The position numbers were made by a program, and so were the translations under genes. From positions 73,731,056 to 73,795,055 of the forward strand of contig NC_135506.1 of the NCBI RefSeq assembly GCF_052857255.1: a DNA stretch of 64,000 bases, given 5' to 3'. The notes below the pieces were generated by a model, which did not search any database, was not told the origin of the DNA, and saw only the letters and a program-made list of their open reading frames with translations. This DNA comes from Amblyomma americanum. Lineage: Eukaryota; Arthropoda; Arachnida; Ixodida; Ixodidae. Positions 63,266 through 64,000 of the stretch are shown here, one piece after another. Each line of letters starts with the position of its first letter. The stretch's first letter is position 1.

Positions 63266-64000
63266 AATGAATTAAGATAGTGTTGGCGTTCTCCGAGATT
63301 CCACTACGGTCGAGGTCATGAGGCATTGGTTATACAGGGTGGTCAGTCTTTCCAGCACATTCTCCCCACTATTCTAATAATGAGCTAATCAGATCTAATC
63401 GCCGATTTCACAAGCCTTCGGAGAGTGTAATTTAATCTCAAACTTCATGTTAGCCGCACGTATTTTGAAAGGTGTCTATATTGAAACTGTTAAAGTTTCC
63501 GTGAATGCTGAGTGGTTTGAAAAATATTAAAATTGAATCATTTTTCAGCACTTAATTCTGGAAATAAAGCGATTCATTCTCTTATTTGGAATACCTGCAA
63601 GTAGTATTGTAGGCCAACGGGTAAAGAAAATTTCATTAGGATAATAATAGAATTCGCTTAAAAAAACTTTATTTTGCCTGTAAGTTTAAAACACTGTTTA
63701 CACAGTTGCTACATTTAGCAGTGCTAACATCTTCATTCCGAGAATTGAATTTGCTATGCAACGAAAGCATTGTTGCAGTTCGGATGCACTCAATTCAGAA
63801 AGTTGAAAATGAACGAGGGACGAAAGCTTCTTTTTAATATTTCAGTATAACTTCCTTAACCCGGAATTAAGAAGCCAGTATTTTTGCAATCGTCGCTTTT
63901 GATTTGACTTTTTGTTTGCTAGAAAATTTATTATCCTGCAGCCTTGAACCAAAGACAAAGTGAAGTGTGGTGACCTGGCAATCGGCTCACAAAAGCGGGC
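63266..64000. other. no gene recognised
   Basis: AT-rich, unassigned up to the window end. Confidence 0.4.

Noticed and set aside
1..64000. CRISPR arrays, bacterial operons or ribosome-binding sites
   Set aside because: No short regularly spaced repeats and no dense coding. Multiple SINE families and LINEs show a eukaryotic genome. The repeated blocks are mobile elements or the segmental duplication.

Overview
The window looks like nuclear DNA of a hard tick (Ixodida, probably a metastriate such as Rhipicephalus, Dermacentor or Haemaphysalis). The evidence is the abundance of a tRNA-derived SINE that matches what I recall of the tick SINE Ruka (about 15 full or partial copies on both strands), three other tRNA-derived SINE families, and tick-type non-LTR elements. 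I recognise no conserved host gene. Essentially everything identifiable is transposon-derived. 

Layout. 1-970: 5' end of a minus-strand Ty3/gypsy-like LTR element with a 173-bp LTR and an unbroken gag frame running off the window edge. 971-17,166 and 29,552-47,154: two direct copies of one segmental duplication (about 16.2 and 17.6 kb), collinear throughout. Each carries, in order, an AT microsatellite, a Ruka, a degenerate coding remnant, a tRNA-like cloverleaf, several SINE fragments, a nested retroelement stack containing a 3.8-kb minus-strand LINE with RNase H (I/R1-like), a 360-bp hairpin-ended MITE-like unit, and a LINE 3' remnant. The copies differ by private insertions. Copy 1 has a Ruka at 4,727-5,045. 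Copy 2 has a LINE at 34,246-35,959 (with loss of about 385 bp of target) and an internally inverted Ruka at 43,425-43,751. 17,167-29,551 (spacer): a long imperfect inverted repeat, a Penelope-like reverse transcriptase remnant, a LINE RT remnant, clustered Ruka copies and three units bearing STPR-like basic repeat frames, one with an intact 39-codon ORF. 47,155-49,700: no recognised content. 49,756-53,807: a nearly complete but frameshifted CR1/L2-type LINE whose ORF1 begins with a 2A-like motif (GDVETNPGP). 53,808-64,000: SINEs, a 5'-truncated CR1/L2-type fragment, a LINE 3' end and an old RTE-type LINE. 

How it fits together. The window is a layered record of insertions. Nested insertions shared by both duplicates predate the duplication; private ones postdate it, so Ruka mobility continued after it. 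The points most worth checking are the 2A-bearing LINE, a recurring mini-hairpin (GC-GAA(A)-GC with compensating stems) at the ends of several element families, the twin-priming-like SINE, and the STPR mini-ORF units. Coordinates of degenerate element ends are approximate (often plus or minus 10-20 bp). All family assignments come from reading motifs, without database searches.
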